The notes under the pieces are model-generated. The model worked only from the letters and a program-made list of their open reading frames with translations, had not been told where the DNA came from and searched no databases. Shown here piece by piece: positions 37,207 to 46,155 of a DNA stretch of 64,000 nucleotides. The translations under genes and the position numbers were made by a program. The stretch lies in assembly GCA_001829675.1 (NCBI GenBank), contig MIBZ01000062.1, forward strand, positions 1-64,000, written 5' to 3'. The DNA comes from Sulfurimonas sp. RIFCSPLOWO2_12_36_12 (lineage in GTDB: Bacteria > Campylobacterota > Campylobacteria > Campylobacterales > Sulfurimonadaceae). The first letter of the stretch is position 1, and the number at the start of each line of letters is the position of its first letter.

Positions 37207-37236
37207 ATTTTACACTAATAGAAGTTGTAATGTCAA
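37207..37236 (-). promoter_or_regulatory. Probable sigma-70 promoter of rho
   Basis: On the minus strand TTGACA (37236-37231) and TAAAAT (37212-37207) are separated by 18 bp, about 95-130 bp before the rho ATG at 37106. A readable -35 is rare here, which makes this pair notable. The leader of about 95 nt could carry Rho-dependent autoregulation, but nothing specific was seen. Confidence 0.45.
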
Positions 37237-37306
37237 GTTTTAATTTTAATGTTAAAATACGACTATAAAAAATAAGTACGCTCTGAGCGTGAGTGAGGAA
37301 GTCCCC

Positions 37307-38101
37307 TTGGGGTATAAAATTTTAGTAACAAATGATGACGGATATGAGGCAAAAGGTCTGCTTTCATTGGTAAAAGCACTTAGAGAGTTGGATGATGTAG
37401 AAATAACCGTTGTAGCCCCTGCAAACGAGAAGTCTGCGTGCGGGCACTCGCTAACTCTAATCCGTCCGCTTCGTTTTATAGGAGTAGAGGACAACTTTTT
37501 TAAGCTGGATGACGGAACACCGAGCGACTGCGTCTATCTTGCACTTAGCACGATATTTGTAGATACAAAGCCCGATTTGCTCATCAGCGGGATAAACCGC
37601 GGCTCAAACATGGGTGAGGATATTACATACTCCGGAACAGCGGCGGGAGCAATGGAGGGAGTTTTGCATGACATCCCCTCAATCGCCATATCTCAGGTTA
37701 TGGATTTTTCAGACCCAGAGGGTGATTTTACTCTGGCGCAAGAGACCATAAAAAAGCTTGTTTTAAAGATAAAAGAGGGTTTGTTTCCTCTTCCTGAGAG
37801 GGAGTTTTTAAATGTAAACATTCCTCCTGATATTGATGCGAAAGAAGATGCAAAGATGCTCATAACTTATGCCGGATACAGGCTCTATGCAAATGATTCG
37901 CATGTGCACAGAAATCCAAGAGGCGAGGAGTACTACTGGCTCGGACTTCACCCTCTGAACTTCTCTGCCCGCAGAGGAAATGAGGGCATAAGCGACTATG
38001 AGGCGATTAGAGATGGAAATATCTCTATAACCCCGATTCATCTTGATATGAGTGCATATAAAAGTATGAATGCACTTAAAGAGTGGATAGAGCAAAAGTG
38101 A
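37307..38101 (+). CDS. surE: 5'/3'-nucleotidase SurE
   Basis: Metal-dependent nucleoside monophosphate phosphatase. I choose TTG at 37307, which has GAGGAAG seven bases upstream and gives GYKILVTNDDGYEAKGL, matching the usual SurE start; a GTG at 37289 would add six residues. Metal residues are in TNDDG, then ANEKSACGHSLT, and SGINRGSNMGEDITYSGTAAGAMEG, all diagnostic. A small inverted repeat, ACGCTC-T-GAGCGT (37278-37290), lies before it. Confidence 0.93.
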   Translation: MGYKILVTNDDGYEAKGLLSLVKALRELDDVEITVVAPANEKSACGHSLTLIRPLRFIGVEDNFFKLDDGTPSDCVYLALSTIFVDTKPDLLISGINRGSNMGEDITYSGTAAGAMEGVLHDIPSIAISQVMDFSDPEGDFTLAQETIKKLVLKIKEGLFPLPEREFLNVNIPPDIDAKEDAKMLITYAGYRLYANDSHVHRNPRGEEYYWLGLHPLNFSARRGNEGISDYEAIRDGNISITPIHLDMSAYKSMNALKEWIEQK

Positions 38102-38736
38102 AATATGAACGCATAAAATCTCTTTTAGGAGATGATTTTTCAAAACTTCAAAATGCCAAGATTTTACTTTTAGGAGTAGGCGGAGTCGGCGGACACTGTC
38201 TTGATTGTCTAAGTCGAAGCGGCGTGGGGCATATAACGATTGTTGATTTTGACACTTACGATGAGTCAAACCAAAACCGCCAGATGTGGTCGGAGCTTCA
38301 TGAGGGCGAGATAAAAGTCGAAGCTTTACAAAAACATTACCCGCATGTAGAGATTATAAACGCAAAAATAGATGAGCAGTGGGTTTGGGATTTTGATTTT
38401 GACGAGTATGACGCAGTTCTTGATGCAATAGACGACATCAAAGCAAAACTGGCTCTTGCCCAGAAGTGTTACAAAAAACTCATTTCGTCACTAGGGAGTG
38501 CAAAAAGGCTTGACCCGACAAAGGTTCAGGTAGATGATATCTGGAAAAGCCACGGCGATAAGTTTGGCTCCAAAATCCGTTACGAGCTGAAAAAACGAGG
38601 CTTCAATAAAAAGTACAAAGTCATTTTTAGCGCAGAACATGCAAAAGTAAAAGAGAAGGGCAGTTTCAATGCGGTTACGGGCACTTTCGGGCTTGTTATG
38701 TGTGCAGAAGCGGTTAAAAAAATAGTTTCAAAATAA
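38098..38736 (+). CDS. tcdA: ThiF/TcdA-family E1-like adenylyltransferase
   Basis: Likely tRNA threonylcarbamoyladenosine dehydratase, which cyclises t6A37 in tRNA, or another ThiF-type enzyme. I take GTG at 38098, overlapping the surE stop (GTGA), rather than 38083. The 212-residue product has the Rossmann loop LLGVGGVGGHCLDCLSRSG, VDFDTYDESNQNRQ, DAIDDIKAK, and a conserved GSFNAVTGTFGLVMCAEAV near the C-terminus. It is shorter than E. coli TcdA (about 268 residues). The gene symbol is provisional. Confidence 0.75.
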   Translation: MKYERIKSLLGDDFSKLQNAKILLLGVGGVGGHCLDCLSRSGVGHITIVDFDTYDESNQNRQMWSELHEGEIKVEALQKHYPHVEIINAKIDEQWVWDFDFDEYDAVLDAIDDIKAKLALAQKCYKKLISSLGSAKRLDPTKVQVDDIWKSHGDKFGSKIRYELKKRGFNKKYKVIFSAEHAKVKEKGSFNAVTGTFGLVMCAEAVKKIVSK

Positions 38737-38747
38737 AGGAAAAAAAA

Positions 38748-39155
38748 TTGTTTGATTTTTTAGATAGCGACTGGTTTAACATAACCTTAGAAGTGATTTT
38801 TATCATACTTATCTCTTACGATATTAAGAAGTATATAGAGACTAAAAAAAGAGAGTACATAGTAAATATTGTTTTAACTCTTGTTTTTGCCGTGTGGACT
38901 TTATACCCGTACTATAACAGTTATGTCGGATGGGATGAGAAGCAAAAAGCAGAGATGATTTCCACTTGTACCAAAAAAGAAGTCTCCTTGGAGCATCAAA
39001 AAGAGAACAACGAAACTCTATGCAAATGCGTAGATGAGGCTATCTTTAAAGAGTACACTTATGATGAGTATAAAGCGGTAGATAAAAACGGTACAGATTT
39101 TAAAGAGTTTATAAAAGAGACTAAAGAGGAGTGTGCAGATGATTCATGGTTTTGA
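38748..39155 (+). CDS. Small membrane protein of unknown function
   Basis: I do not recognise this 135-residue protein. It starts at TTG with AAAGGA ten bases upstream. Two membrane helices (about 10-25 and 38-54) are followed by a hydrophilic, Lys/Glu-rich C-terminal domain with four cysteines (CTKK, CKCVDE, ECADD). The pattern ICTK...LCKCVDEAIFKEYTYDEY resembles short Cys-containing domains seen after membrane anchors, possibly exported. It overlaps the next gene by 17 bp, so the two are coupled. Confidence 0.6.
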   Translation: MFDFLDSDWFNITLEVIFIILISYDIKKYIETKKREYIVNIVLTLVFAVWTLYPYYNSYVGWDEKQKAEMISTCTKKEVSLEHQKENNETLCKCVDEAIFKEYTYDEYKAVDKNGTDFKEFIKETKEECADDSWF

Positions 39156-39402
39156 TTTAAATAATCCATTGGTTTGCGAGGGGATAGTCGGTGACGGATG
39201 CGGAGGCGGGAGAATATTTTTTATAGAAGATGAAACTCTCTACGCCCATGACCCACTCTCAAAAGAGAATAGAATGTTGCTTCAAGGTATAAAAAAAGCA
39301 AAAAAGATTAGCAAAAGCGGGTGTGTTGTAACCATAGAGTGCGAAGATGAGACGATAGAGTTTGATTTGTCGCGTATGAGTAAAACAATAAAAAATATTT
39401 AA
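39139..39402 (+). CDS. Small protein of unknown function, GCGGG motif
   Basis: Unknown. The ATG at 39139 has AGGAG seven bases upstream and gives 87 residues; an upstream GTG lacks this. The protein begins MIHGFDLNNPLVCEGIVGDGCGGGRIFFIEDETLYAHDP and seems to be a small beta-rich domain. It is the last gene of a surE-tcdA-membrane-protein set, overlapping its neighbour by 17 bp. A link to the E1-like enzyme, for example through sulfur or small-protein transfer, is only a guess from position. Confidence 0.6.
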   Translation: MIHGFDLNNPLVCEGIVGDGCGGGRIFFIEDETLYAHDPLSKENRMLLQGIKKAKKISKSGCVVTIECEDETIEFDLSRMSKTIKNI

Positions 39403-39419
39403 AATTAAAAAATCTAAGC

Positions 39420-39425
39420 TATAAT
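39420..39425 (+). promoter_or_regulatory. -10 box before the DUF1016 nuclease gene
   Basis: TATAAT, preceded by AAGC, lies 57 bp before the ATG. It shows the nuclease gene has its own promoter rather than depending on the surE operon. Confidence 0.4.
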
Positions 39426-39481
39426 CAATCAATTTTTATTAGACTTCATGCCTATTTTTAGTTGTAGAGGGAAATTTATAG

Positions 39482-40498
39482 ATGAATGATATAGTGAAAA
39501 ACGATGAGTTATATCTAAACATAAAAAATATATTTCAGAGTGCGAGAGACAATGCTTACCGACAAGTAAATTTTATAATGGTTGAGGCTTACTGGAATAT
39601 TGGTCAGCAAATAGTTCAAGAAGAACAAAACGGCAAAGATAGAGCCGAATATGGCTCGTACCTCATAAAAGAGCTTTCATCGAGACTTACAAAAGAGTTT
39701 GGCAAAGGGTTTAGTCAAAGAAATCTTAGGAATATGAGACAGTTTTATATCTGTTTTCCAATATGGCAGACACTGTCTGCCAAATTAAGTTGGAGCCATT
39801 ATACATTGCTTTTGCGAATAGAAAATACAAATGCTAGAGAATGGTATGCTAAAGAGTCTATCTCTTCAAACTGGAGCGTGCGAGCTTTAGAGAGACAAAT
39901 AGGTACTTTTTATTATGAGCGAATCATCTCAAGTAAAGAGAAACAACCCGTAATAACAGAAGCTGTAAACAACACGAAAGATTTGCAGTTATCTCCAAAA
40001 GATATCATCAAAGACCCCTATGTTTTGGAATTTTTAGACCTCAAACAAAACAACAGTTTTTATGAAAGCGATTTAGAATCTGCCCTCATAGAAAAAATAC
40101 AAGAATTTTTACTAGAACTAGGTCGCGGTTTTGCATTTGTAGCCAGACAAAAAAGAATCAAAACAGAGCTAAGCGACTTTTACATAGACTTGGTTTTTTA
40201 TAATTACATGTTGAAATGTTTTGTCATCATAGACCTGAAAAAGGGAAAACTAACGCATCAAGATGTCGGTCAGATGGATATGTATGTGCGAATGTATGAC
40301 GACATGGAAAAAGCAGAAAACGACAATCCAACCATAGGAATAATCCTCTGCACAGACAAAGACAACACAGTAGTAAAATACTCGGTTTTAAATGACAACG
40401 AAAATCTGTTCGTGTCGAAGTATCAGTTGTATTTACCAACCGAGGAAGAGTTGAAGGCGGAGATTGAGAGGGATGTTTTTGAGTTAGGGTTGATGTAA
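39482..40498 (+). CDS. DUF1016/YhcG-family PD-(D/E)XK nuclease
   Basis: Putative nuclease of the YhcG family, scattered among bacteria and often next to mobile or restriction genes. The 338-residue protein has the N-terminal DUF1016 helical domain (VEAYWNIGQQIVQEEQNG, AEYGSYLIKELSSRLTKEFGKGFSQRNLRNMRQFY, SWSHYTLLLRI) and a C-terminal nuclease core (DFYIDLVFYNYMLKCFVIIDLKKG), where the family more usually has IELK. It stands alone here, with its own promoter, between surE-type housekeeping genes and greA, which suggests an isolated insertion. Confidence 0.85.
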   Translation: MNDIVKNDELYLNIKNIFQSARDNAYRQVNFIMVEAYWNIGQQIVQEEQNGKDRAEYGSYLIKELSSRLTKEFGKGFSQRNLRNMRQFYICFPIWQTLSAKLSWSHYTLLLRIENTNAREWYAKESISSNWSVRALERQIGTFYYERIISSKEKQPVITEAVNNTKDLQLSPKDIIKDPYVLEFLDLKQNNSFYESDLESALIEKIQEFLLELGRGFAFVARQKRIKTELSDFYIDLVFYNYMLKCFVIIDLKKGKLTHQDVGQMDMYVRMYDDMEKAENDNPTIGIILCTDKDNTVVKYSVLNDNENLFVSKYQLYLPTEEELKAEIERDVFELGLM

Positions 40499-40531
40499 TT
40501 TAAGCGATGATAAAATAAAAAGTTAATTTGA

Positions 40532-40537
40532 TATAAT
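40532..40537 (+). promoter_or_regulatory. -10 box of greA
   Basis: TTGATATAAT with TATAAT at 40532-40537 lies 31 bp before the greA ATG; AAAGAG is the ribosome site. Confidence 0.45.
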
Positions 40538-40567
40538 TGTAAAAAAATTGATAAAAGAGAATAAGTT

Positions 40568-41065
40568 ATGCAAAAAATAGAACCGATGACACTCTTTGGA
40601 TACAACAAACTCCAAGCAGAAGTAAAAGATTTAAAAACCGTAAAAAGACCGGCCGTAGTAAAGGCGATAGAAGAGGCGCTTGAGCATGGGGATTTAAAAG
40701 AGAATGCCGAGTACCATGCGGCAAAAGAGCAGCAAAAGCAGCTAGACCATCGTTTGGCGGAGCTGGCAGAGATAATCGGGAGTGCAAAGATTGTTGATCC
40801 GACTGAGCTTGAACACTCTAAAGTAAGCTTTGGCTCAACCGTTGTCGTTACCGATGTTAAGAGCGATGAGGAGTTTACATACACCATCGTGGGCGGATGC
40901 GAATCAAACCCAGATATGGGGCTAATCTCTTTCAACTCTCCTTTGGCAAAACAGCTTTTGGGAAGAGAAGAGGGCGATGAGGTAAAAGTTCAGCTTCCAA
41001 ACGGAACAAAAGAGTTTGAAATAATGGAAGTGAGATATCAGGAGATAGTTTTTGAGTGCCATTAA
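40568..41065 (+). CDS. greA: Transcription elongation factor GreA
   Basis: Rescues backtracked RNA polymerase by stimulating transcript cleavage. The 165-residue protein has the N-terminal coiled coil with the acidic tip DLKENAEYHAAKEQQ and the C-terminal FKBP-like domain with ISFNSPLAKQLLGREEGDEV. argC starts within its last codons (14-bp overlap), so elongation factor and arginine gene are coupled. Confidence 0.96.
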   Translation: MQKIEPMTLFGYNKLQAEVKDLKTVKRPAVVKAIEEALEHGDLKENAEYHAAKEQQKQLDHRLAELAEIIGSAKIVDPTELEHSKVSFGSTVVVTDVKSDEEFTYTIVGGCESNPDMGLISFNSPLAKQLLGREEGDEVKVQLPNGTKEFEIMEVRYQEIVFECH

Positions 41066-42056
41066 TGTCGGAGTAATCGGTGCAAGCGGATACACCGGGC
41101 TTGAACTTTTAAAAATCCTTATCCATCATCCAAAATTCAACCTCTCTTATGTTGCAAATACAGAGGGGGGAACAACCTTAAGCGCACTTCATCCATCACT
41201 GAACAAAGTTTCTGATTTAGAGGTTCAAAAAGCCGATTTTGATAAATGTGCTTCTAGTTGTGAACTTGTTTTTTTGGCACTTCCGCATCAAACGGCAATG
41301 GCTTATGTAAAGCCTTTGATAGAAAAAGGTTTAAAAGTAGTTGACCTCTCGGCTGACTATAGACTTCCTCAAGATATTTATGAAGCTTTTTACTGCCCTC
41401 ATACCGACGCCAAAAACTTGGAACTTGCGGTTTATGGACTTCCTGAACTGTTTAGAGAAGAGTTAAAATCAGCTTCGCTAGTCGCAAATCCGGGATGTTT
41501 TCCGACCTCTGCAATTTTGGGGCTTTTGCCTTTTATGGAGAGAAGAGTAAAAAATACACCGATAATAATAGACGCAAAAACAGGTGTTAGCGGAGCGGGT
41601 AAAAAACTGAGCGATGTGACGCATTTTGTAAATGTAAATGATAACCTTTTCGCATACAATCCGCTTATGCACAGACATGCGCCCGAGATAGCTCAAAAAT
41701 TACATGTAGATTTTGATGAAGTTCATTTTGTACCGCATTTAGTGCCCCTTACCCGTGGAATGATTAGCTCAATCTACATTCAGGTAGAGGGCGATTTTGA
41801 CGCTTATGAAGTTCTTGAGAAGTTTTACAGAGATGCAAAACATGTAAGAGTGAGTGAAAATCCAGTTGATATGAAGAGTGTTGCTGGAACGAACTTTTGC
41901 GATATTTATGTAAAAAGAAAAGGCAATATTCTCTTTATCTCAAGTGCGATAGACAATCTCCTAAGAGGCGCATCATCCGCCGCAGTCGTAAATGCAAATC
42001 TGATGATGGGGCTTGATGAAGATTTGGGAATCCCAAACATAGCTTACGTTCCTTAA
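41052..42056 (+). CDS. argC: N-acetyl-gamma-glutamyl-phosphate reductase
   Basis: Third step of arginine biosynthesis. The 334-residue protein begins at TTG inside greA with INVGVIGASGYTGLEL (NADPH loop), has DLSADYRL, the catalytic cysteine in NPGCFPTSAILGL, and HRHAPEI with FVPHLVPLTRGMISS. Length and motifs are normal. Confidence 0.96.
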   Translation: MSAINVGVIGASGYTGLELLKILIHHPKFNLSYVANTEGGTTLSALHPSLNKVSDLEVQKADFDKCASSCELVFLALPHQTAMAYVKPLIEKGLKVVDLSADYRLPQDIYEAFYCPHTDAKNLELAVYGLPELFREELKSASLVANPGCFPTSAILGLLPFMERRVKNTPIIIDAKTGVSGAGKKLSDVTHFVNVNDNLFAYNPLMHRHAPEIAQKLHVDFDEVHFVPHLVPLTRGMISSIYIQVEGDFDAYEVLEKFYRDAKHVRVSENPVDMKSVAGTNFCDIYVKRKGNILFISSAIDNLLRGASSAAVVNANLMMGLDEDLGIPNIAYVP

Positions 42057-42059
42057 GTT

Positions 42060-42797
42060 ATGCTTCAAGAACTGCAGATTTTAGAGGGTGCGTTTGTCGT
42101 AGCAGATGCACACTATTCGCATAAACGACCGGAACTTTTAGAGTTTATAAAAGAGATTCACTCAAAAAAACTTCAACCAACGCAACTAATCCTTATGGGC
42201 GATATATTTGACGCGCTCTTTGGCGAAGTTGCGTACACCCACGCCATAAATCAAGAAGCAATTGCACTTATAAACGAGATATCACTTGATATTGAGGTTA
42301 TATATCTCGAAGGCAATCACGACTTTAATCTTAAAAATATATTTCCGCATGTGAAAATTTTCCAAATCTCCTCTCAGCCCGTTACATGTAGATTTGATGG
42401 CAAGAAAGTTTTGCTCGCTCACGGCGATATTGAGAGCCCTCTTGGATACAGAGTTTATACATCGTTGATTAGAAATTCTACTGTTTTATCTCTTTTAAGA
42501 GCCCTCGATTCGCTCACAAGACACTATATTTTAAAACGTTTGGATTTGTATTTGAGCAAAAAAGATGATTGCAGAGAGTTTATAGGCTTAGAAAAATTTA
42601 TGTCAAACAGGCTGGGCGAAAAGTACAAATGCGACTACTTTGTTGAGGGGCATTTTCATCAAAACAGAACCATAAAACTTAAAGATTTTACATATATAAA
42701 CTTAGGTGCTTTTGCTTGCAATCAAAGATACTTTATAGTAAAATCAGCACAAGATATAGAGTTATTGCAAGAGAATATTTTCTCAAAAGGGATTTAG
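42060..42797 (+). CDS. lpxH: LpxH-like metallophosphoesterase
   Basis: Probable UDP-2,3-diacylglucosamine hydrolase of lipid A synthesis. The 245-residue calcineurin-type protein has metal motifs DAHYSH (in place of DLHL), LMGDIFD, LEGNHDF, LLAHGDIE, and VEGHFHQNR. The epsilonproteobacterial LpxH branch is divergent, so another phosphoesterase role cannot be excluded. It starts four bases after argC and ends four bases before cheV. Confidence 0.7.
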   Translation: MLQELQILEGAFVVADAHYSHKRPELLEFIKEIHSKKLQPTQLILMGDIFDALFGEVAYTHAINQEAIALINEISLDIEVIYLEGNHDFNLKNIFPHVKIFQISSQPVTCRFDGKKVLLAHGDIESPLGYRVYTSLIRNSTVLSLLRALDSLTRHYILKRLDLYLSKKDDCREFIGLEKFMSNRLGEKYKCDYFVEGHFHQNRTIKLKDFTYINLGAFACNQRYFIVKSAQDIELLQENIFSKGI

Positions 42798-42800
42798 CGT

Positions 42801-43742
42801 ATGAATATAGAGAGTTCATTAAAAGTTGGCTCGAATGAGATGGAACTTGTAGATTTCCGCATCTTCAAACAAGAAGAGAATGAAGTCTATGAGGGCATTT
42901 ATGGGATAAACGTCTCAAAAGTCCGTGAAATTATAAAACTGCCAAAGTTAACAGATCTTCCGGGTACTCCTGAGTTTATAGAGGGTATTTTCGATCTGAG
43001 AAGCGTCGTCATTCCGGTTGTAAATCTGGCAAAATGGATGAAAATCAAAGAACCGGAAAGTGCAGAAAAAAACTCAAGAGTGATAATTACAGAGTTTAAT
43101 AACGTGCTTATAGGATTTATAGTTCACGAGGCAAAAAGAATAAGAAGAATAAGCTGGGCAGATATAGAGCCGGCATCTTTTATGAGCAATAGCAGTTCCG
43201 TAGAGGGAAGCAAGATAACCGGCGTTACCAAAATAGAGGGAGACAATGTTCTTCTTATCCTGGATTTGGAGAGTGTTATACAAGACCTAGGTCTTTATGA
43301 GCCGGACACGCAGTTTACCACTTCCGAAAACGAAAATTTTTCAGGCTTGGCGCTTGTTCTGGATGACAGTTCAACCGCTAGAAAAATAGTAAAAGAGGCG
43401 CTTGTAAAGATGGGCTTCGATGTGCTTGAGGCGATGGACGGAAAAGAGGGCTTAGAAAAGCTTGATGAGCTTTATGAACTTTACGGCGAGGATTTGTCGA
43501 AAAATCTTAAGATAATCATCTCCGACGTTGAAATGCCTAGAATGGACGGTTTTCATTTTGCTGCAAACGTCAAAGAGGATGGAAGATTTAGCAAGATACC
43601 GATTGTGTTTAACTCTTCAATCAGTGACCATTTTAGTGAAAATAGAGGTGTTGAGGCTGGCGGTGAAGCTTATTTGGTTAAATTCAAAGCAAGTTCATTT
43701 TATAACGAAGTAGCGCGAATTGTTCGTGCACATATGAAGTAG
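42801..43742 (+). CDS. cheV: Chemotaxis protein CheV
   Basis: CheW-receiver fusion that couples chemoreceptors to CheA. The 313-residue protein has a CheW domain (about 15-165; KVREIIKLPKLTDLPGTPEFIEGIFDLR) and a receiver (about 180-310) with LVLDDSSTARK, phosphoacceptor Asp in IIISDVEMPRMDG and the Lys in YLVKF. First gene of the che operon here; the next gene follows by 11 bp. Confidence 0.95.
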   Translation: MNIESSLKVGSNEMELVDFRIFKQEENEVYEGIYGINVSKVREIIKLPKLTDLPGTPEFIEGIFDLRSVVIPVVNLAKWMKIKEPESAEKNSRVIITEFNNVLIGFIVHEAKRIRRISWADIEPASFMSNSSSVEGSKITGVTKIEGDNVLLILDLESVIQDLGLYEPDTQFTTSENENFSGLALVLDDSSTARKIVKEALVKMGFDVLEAMDGKEGLEKLDELYELYGEDLSKNLKIIISDVEMPRMDGFHFAANVKEDGRFSKIPIVFNSSISDHFSENRGVEAGGEAYLVKFKASSFYNEVARIVRAHMK

Positions 43743-43752
43743 GAGTGGAAAT

Positions 43753-46155
43753 ATGGATGAATTTCAAGAGATATTACAAGATTTTTTGGTTGAATCTTTC
43801 GAGCTGATTGAGCAGTTAGATCAGGATTTGGTAGAGTTAGAAACTAGACCGGATGATTTAGAACTTCTAAATAGAATATTTCGTGTGGCACACACCGTCA
43901 AGGGTGCTTCATCGTTTTTAAATTTTGATGTATTGACACATTTAACTCATCATATGGAAGATGTCTTAAACAGAGCAAGACATGGGGAGTTGGTAATATC
44001 TCCGAATATAATGGATGTTATTTTAGAATCAATTGACTTGATGAAGGCTCTTTTAAATACTATCCGTGATACAAGCGCTGATAGCGGCATCGATGTCTCC
44101 GGCTGTGTTGTTAGACTTGACTTGTGTACAAAAGGGTATGGAGATGTAGAAGTTCCTGCCGCTCAACCTGCTGCTCCTAAAGCTGCCGAGAAAGTTATAG
44201 AAGAGGTTGTTCAGGAAGAGGTTTCTTCAGGCGATGAGCTTGATTATGACAATATGGACGCTGACGAGCTTGAAGCGGAGATAGAGAGACTTCTAAATGA
44301 GAGAATGGCGGAAGACAAGGCTAAAAGAGCGTCTAAACTCTCAAGCAGCTCAGCGTCTAAAGAGGATGAGGATGATTCTGAGCAGGAGTATGAGCCGATT
44401 GTAAATATTCCAGTCGCTGTTACTCCTGCGAGAAAACCTGCTTCAATGAGAGATGATTCAGACTCAATGGACGATGCTAGAGCGGCGGCTCCTGCGAAAA
44501 AGCAGTCTACTGTTGAGCAGACTATTCGTGTTGACGTTAAAAGACTTGACCACCTTATGAACCTTATCGGAGAGCTAGTCCTTGCTAAAAACAGACTTAT
44601 TAAAATCAATGATGATGTTGAAGAGCGTTACGAGGGAGAGAGCTTTTTAGAGGAGTTAAACCAAGTTGTTTCAATAGTTTCTATTGTTACGACTGACCTT
44701 CAGATTGCGGTTATGAAGACGAGAATGCTTCCAATCGGCAAAGTATTTAACAAATTCCCGAGAATGATTCGTGACTTAAGCCGTGAACTGAACAAAAAAA
44801 TAGAGCTTGAAATATTTGGTGAAGATACAGAGCTTGACAAATCGATTGTTGAAGAGATTGGCGACCCGCTTGTTCACATTATCAGAAACTCTTGTGACCA
44901 TGGAATCGAGATACCTGCAATTCGTCTTGAGCAGGGTAAAAGCGAAACAGGAACAATCAAGCTAAAAGCGTACAACGAAGGAAACCAGATTGTCATTCAG
45001 ATTGATGACGACGGCAAGGGACTTGATGTTGAGATGCTAAAGAGAAAATCTTTAGAAAAAGGTCTTATTACAGAAAAAGAAGCCGACAATATGAGCGATA
45101 AAGAGGCGTTTGGACTTATATTTAAGCCAGGTTTCTCAACAGCGGCAGTCGTAACAAACGTATCAGGCCGCGGTGTGGGTATGGATGTTGTAAAGACAAA
45201 TATTGAAAAGGTAAACGGAATCATCGATATTGACAGCGAAATCGGTATCGGTACTTCAATGAAGCTCAAAATTCCATTGACTTTGGCGATTATTCAAGCG
45301 CTTTTAGTCGGAGTTCAAGAGGAGCATTACGCAATCCCTCTTGCTTCGGTTTTAGAGACTGTCAGAATATCAAAAGATGAAGTTTACACTGTTGAAGGCC
45401 GCTCGGTAATGAGACTTCGTGAAGATGTTCTCTCTCTTGTTCATATCGGCGATATTTTTGAAGTTGAGCGCATCCTAGACTCAAGCGAATATGCCTATGT
45501 AGTTGTTTTGGGTCTTGGAACTAGCAAGCTTGGGCTCATAGTCGATACACTTGTAGGACAAGAAGAGATAGTTATCAAATCTCTTGGAGAGTTCCTAAAG
45601 GGTATTGATGGAATTGCAGGAGCTACTATCCGCGGTGATGGCGGAGTTACGCTGATTGTTGATGTTGTGGCTATTATGGATATGGCGAAGCATGTTAAAT
45701 CAACTGCTCTTATAGATACTACTTCTGATGCCGCAATGCTGACACATGAAAAAACAAAGGCAAGCGACTACACTGTTATGATAGTCGATGACTCTAAAAC
45801 AGACAGAACCATTATGAGAAAAGCACTTGAACCGCTTGGAGTGACACTGGTTGAAGCAGGCGACGGACAAGAGGCACTCGCTATTTTAAAGCAGGGTGAT
45901 TACAACTTTGATGCTATGCTTGTTGATATAGAGATGCCAAGAATGGACGGATACTCTTTGGCGACAGAGATTAAAAAATATAACCGTTACAAAAATCTGC
46001 CATTGATTGCCGTAACATCCCGCACGGGCAAATCTGACCGTATGCGCGGAGTAGAGTCGGGAATGGTAGAGTATATCACTAAACCATACTCTTCCGATTA
46101 TCTTATGAGCGTAGTTCAGAGAAACATTAATTTTAGATCGGAGTTTTTAAAATGA
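43753..46155 (+). CDS. cheA: Chemotaxis histidine kinase CheA with C-terminal receiver
   Basis: The 800-residue CheAY has the HPt domain with phosphorylated H47 (RVAHTVKGASSF), a long acidic Ser/Ala-rich linker where P2 would be (about 125-255), dimerisation P3 (DHLMNLIGELVLAKNRL), ATPase P4 (HIIRNSCDHGIEIP, DDGKGLD, GRGVGMDVV), CheW-like P5 (about 510-640), and a receiver (about 675-795) with phosphoacceptor Asp in MLVDIEMPRMDG. The receiver fusion is typical of this phylum and may act as a phosphate sink. It overlaps cheW by 4 bp. Confidence 0.96.
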   Translation: MDEFQEILQDFLVESFELIEQLDQDLVELETRPDDLELLNRIFRVAHTVKGASSFLNFDVLTHLTHHMEDVLNRARHGELVISPNIMDVILESIDLMKALLNTIRDTSADSGIDVSGCVVRLDLCTKGYGDVEVPAAQPAAPKAAEKVIEEVVQEEVSSGDELDYDNMDADELEAEIERLLNERMAEDKAKRASKLSSSSASKEDEDDSEQEYEPIVNIPVAVTPARKPASMRDDSDSMDDARAAAPAKKQSTVEQTIRVDVKRLDHLMNLIGELVLAKNRLIKINDDVEERYEGESFLEELNQVVSIVSIVTTDLQIAVMKTRMLPIGKVFNKFPRMIRDLSRELNKKIELEIFGEDTELDKSIVEEIGDPLVHIIRNSCDHGIEIPAIRLEQGKSETGTIKLKAYNEGNQIVIQIDDDGKGLDVEMLKRKSLEKGLITEKEADNMSDKEAFGLIFKPGFSTAAVVTNVSGRGVGMDVVKTNIEKVNGIIDIDSEIGIGTSMKLKIPLTLAIIQALLVGVQEEHYAIPLASVLETVRISKDEVYTVEGRSVMRLREDVLSLVHIGDIFEVERILDSSEYAYVVVLGLGTSKLGLIVDTLVGQEEIVIKSLGEFLKGIDGIAGATIRGDGGVTLIVDVVAIMDMAKHVKSTALIDTTSDAAMLTHEKTKASDYTVMIVDDSKTDRTIMRKALEPLGVTLVEAGDGQEALAILKQGDYNFDAMLVDIEMPRMDGYSLATEIKKYNRYKNLPLIAVTSRTGKSDRMRGVESGMVEYITKPYSSDYLMSVVQRNINFRSEFLK

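Noticed and set aside
44244..44609. Antisense open frame of 121 residues within cheA
   Set aside because: It is serine-rich and mirrors the low-complexity cheA linker on the opposite strand.
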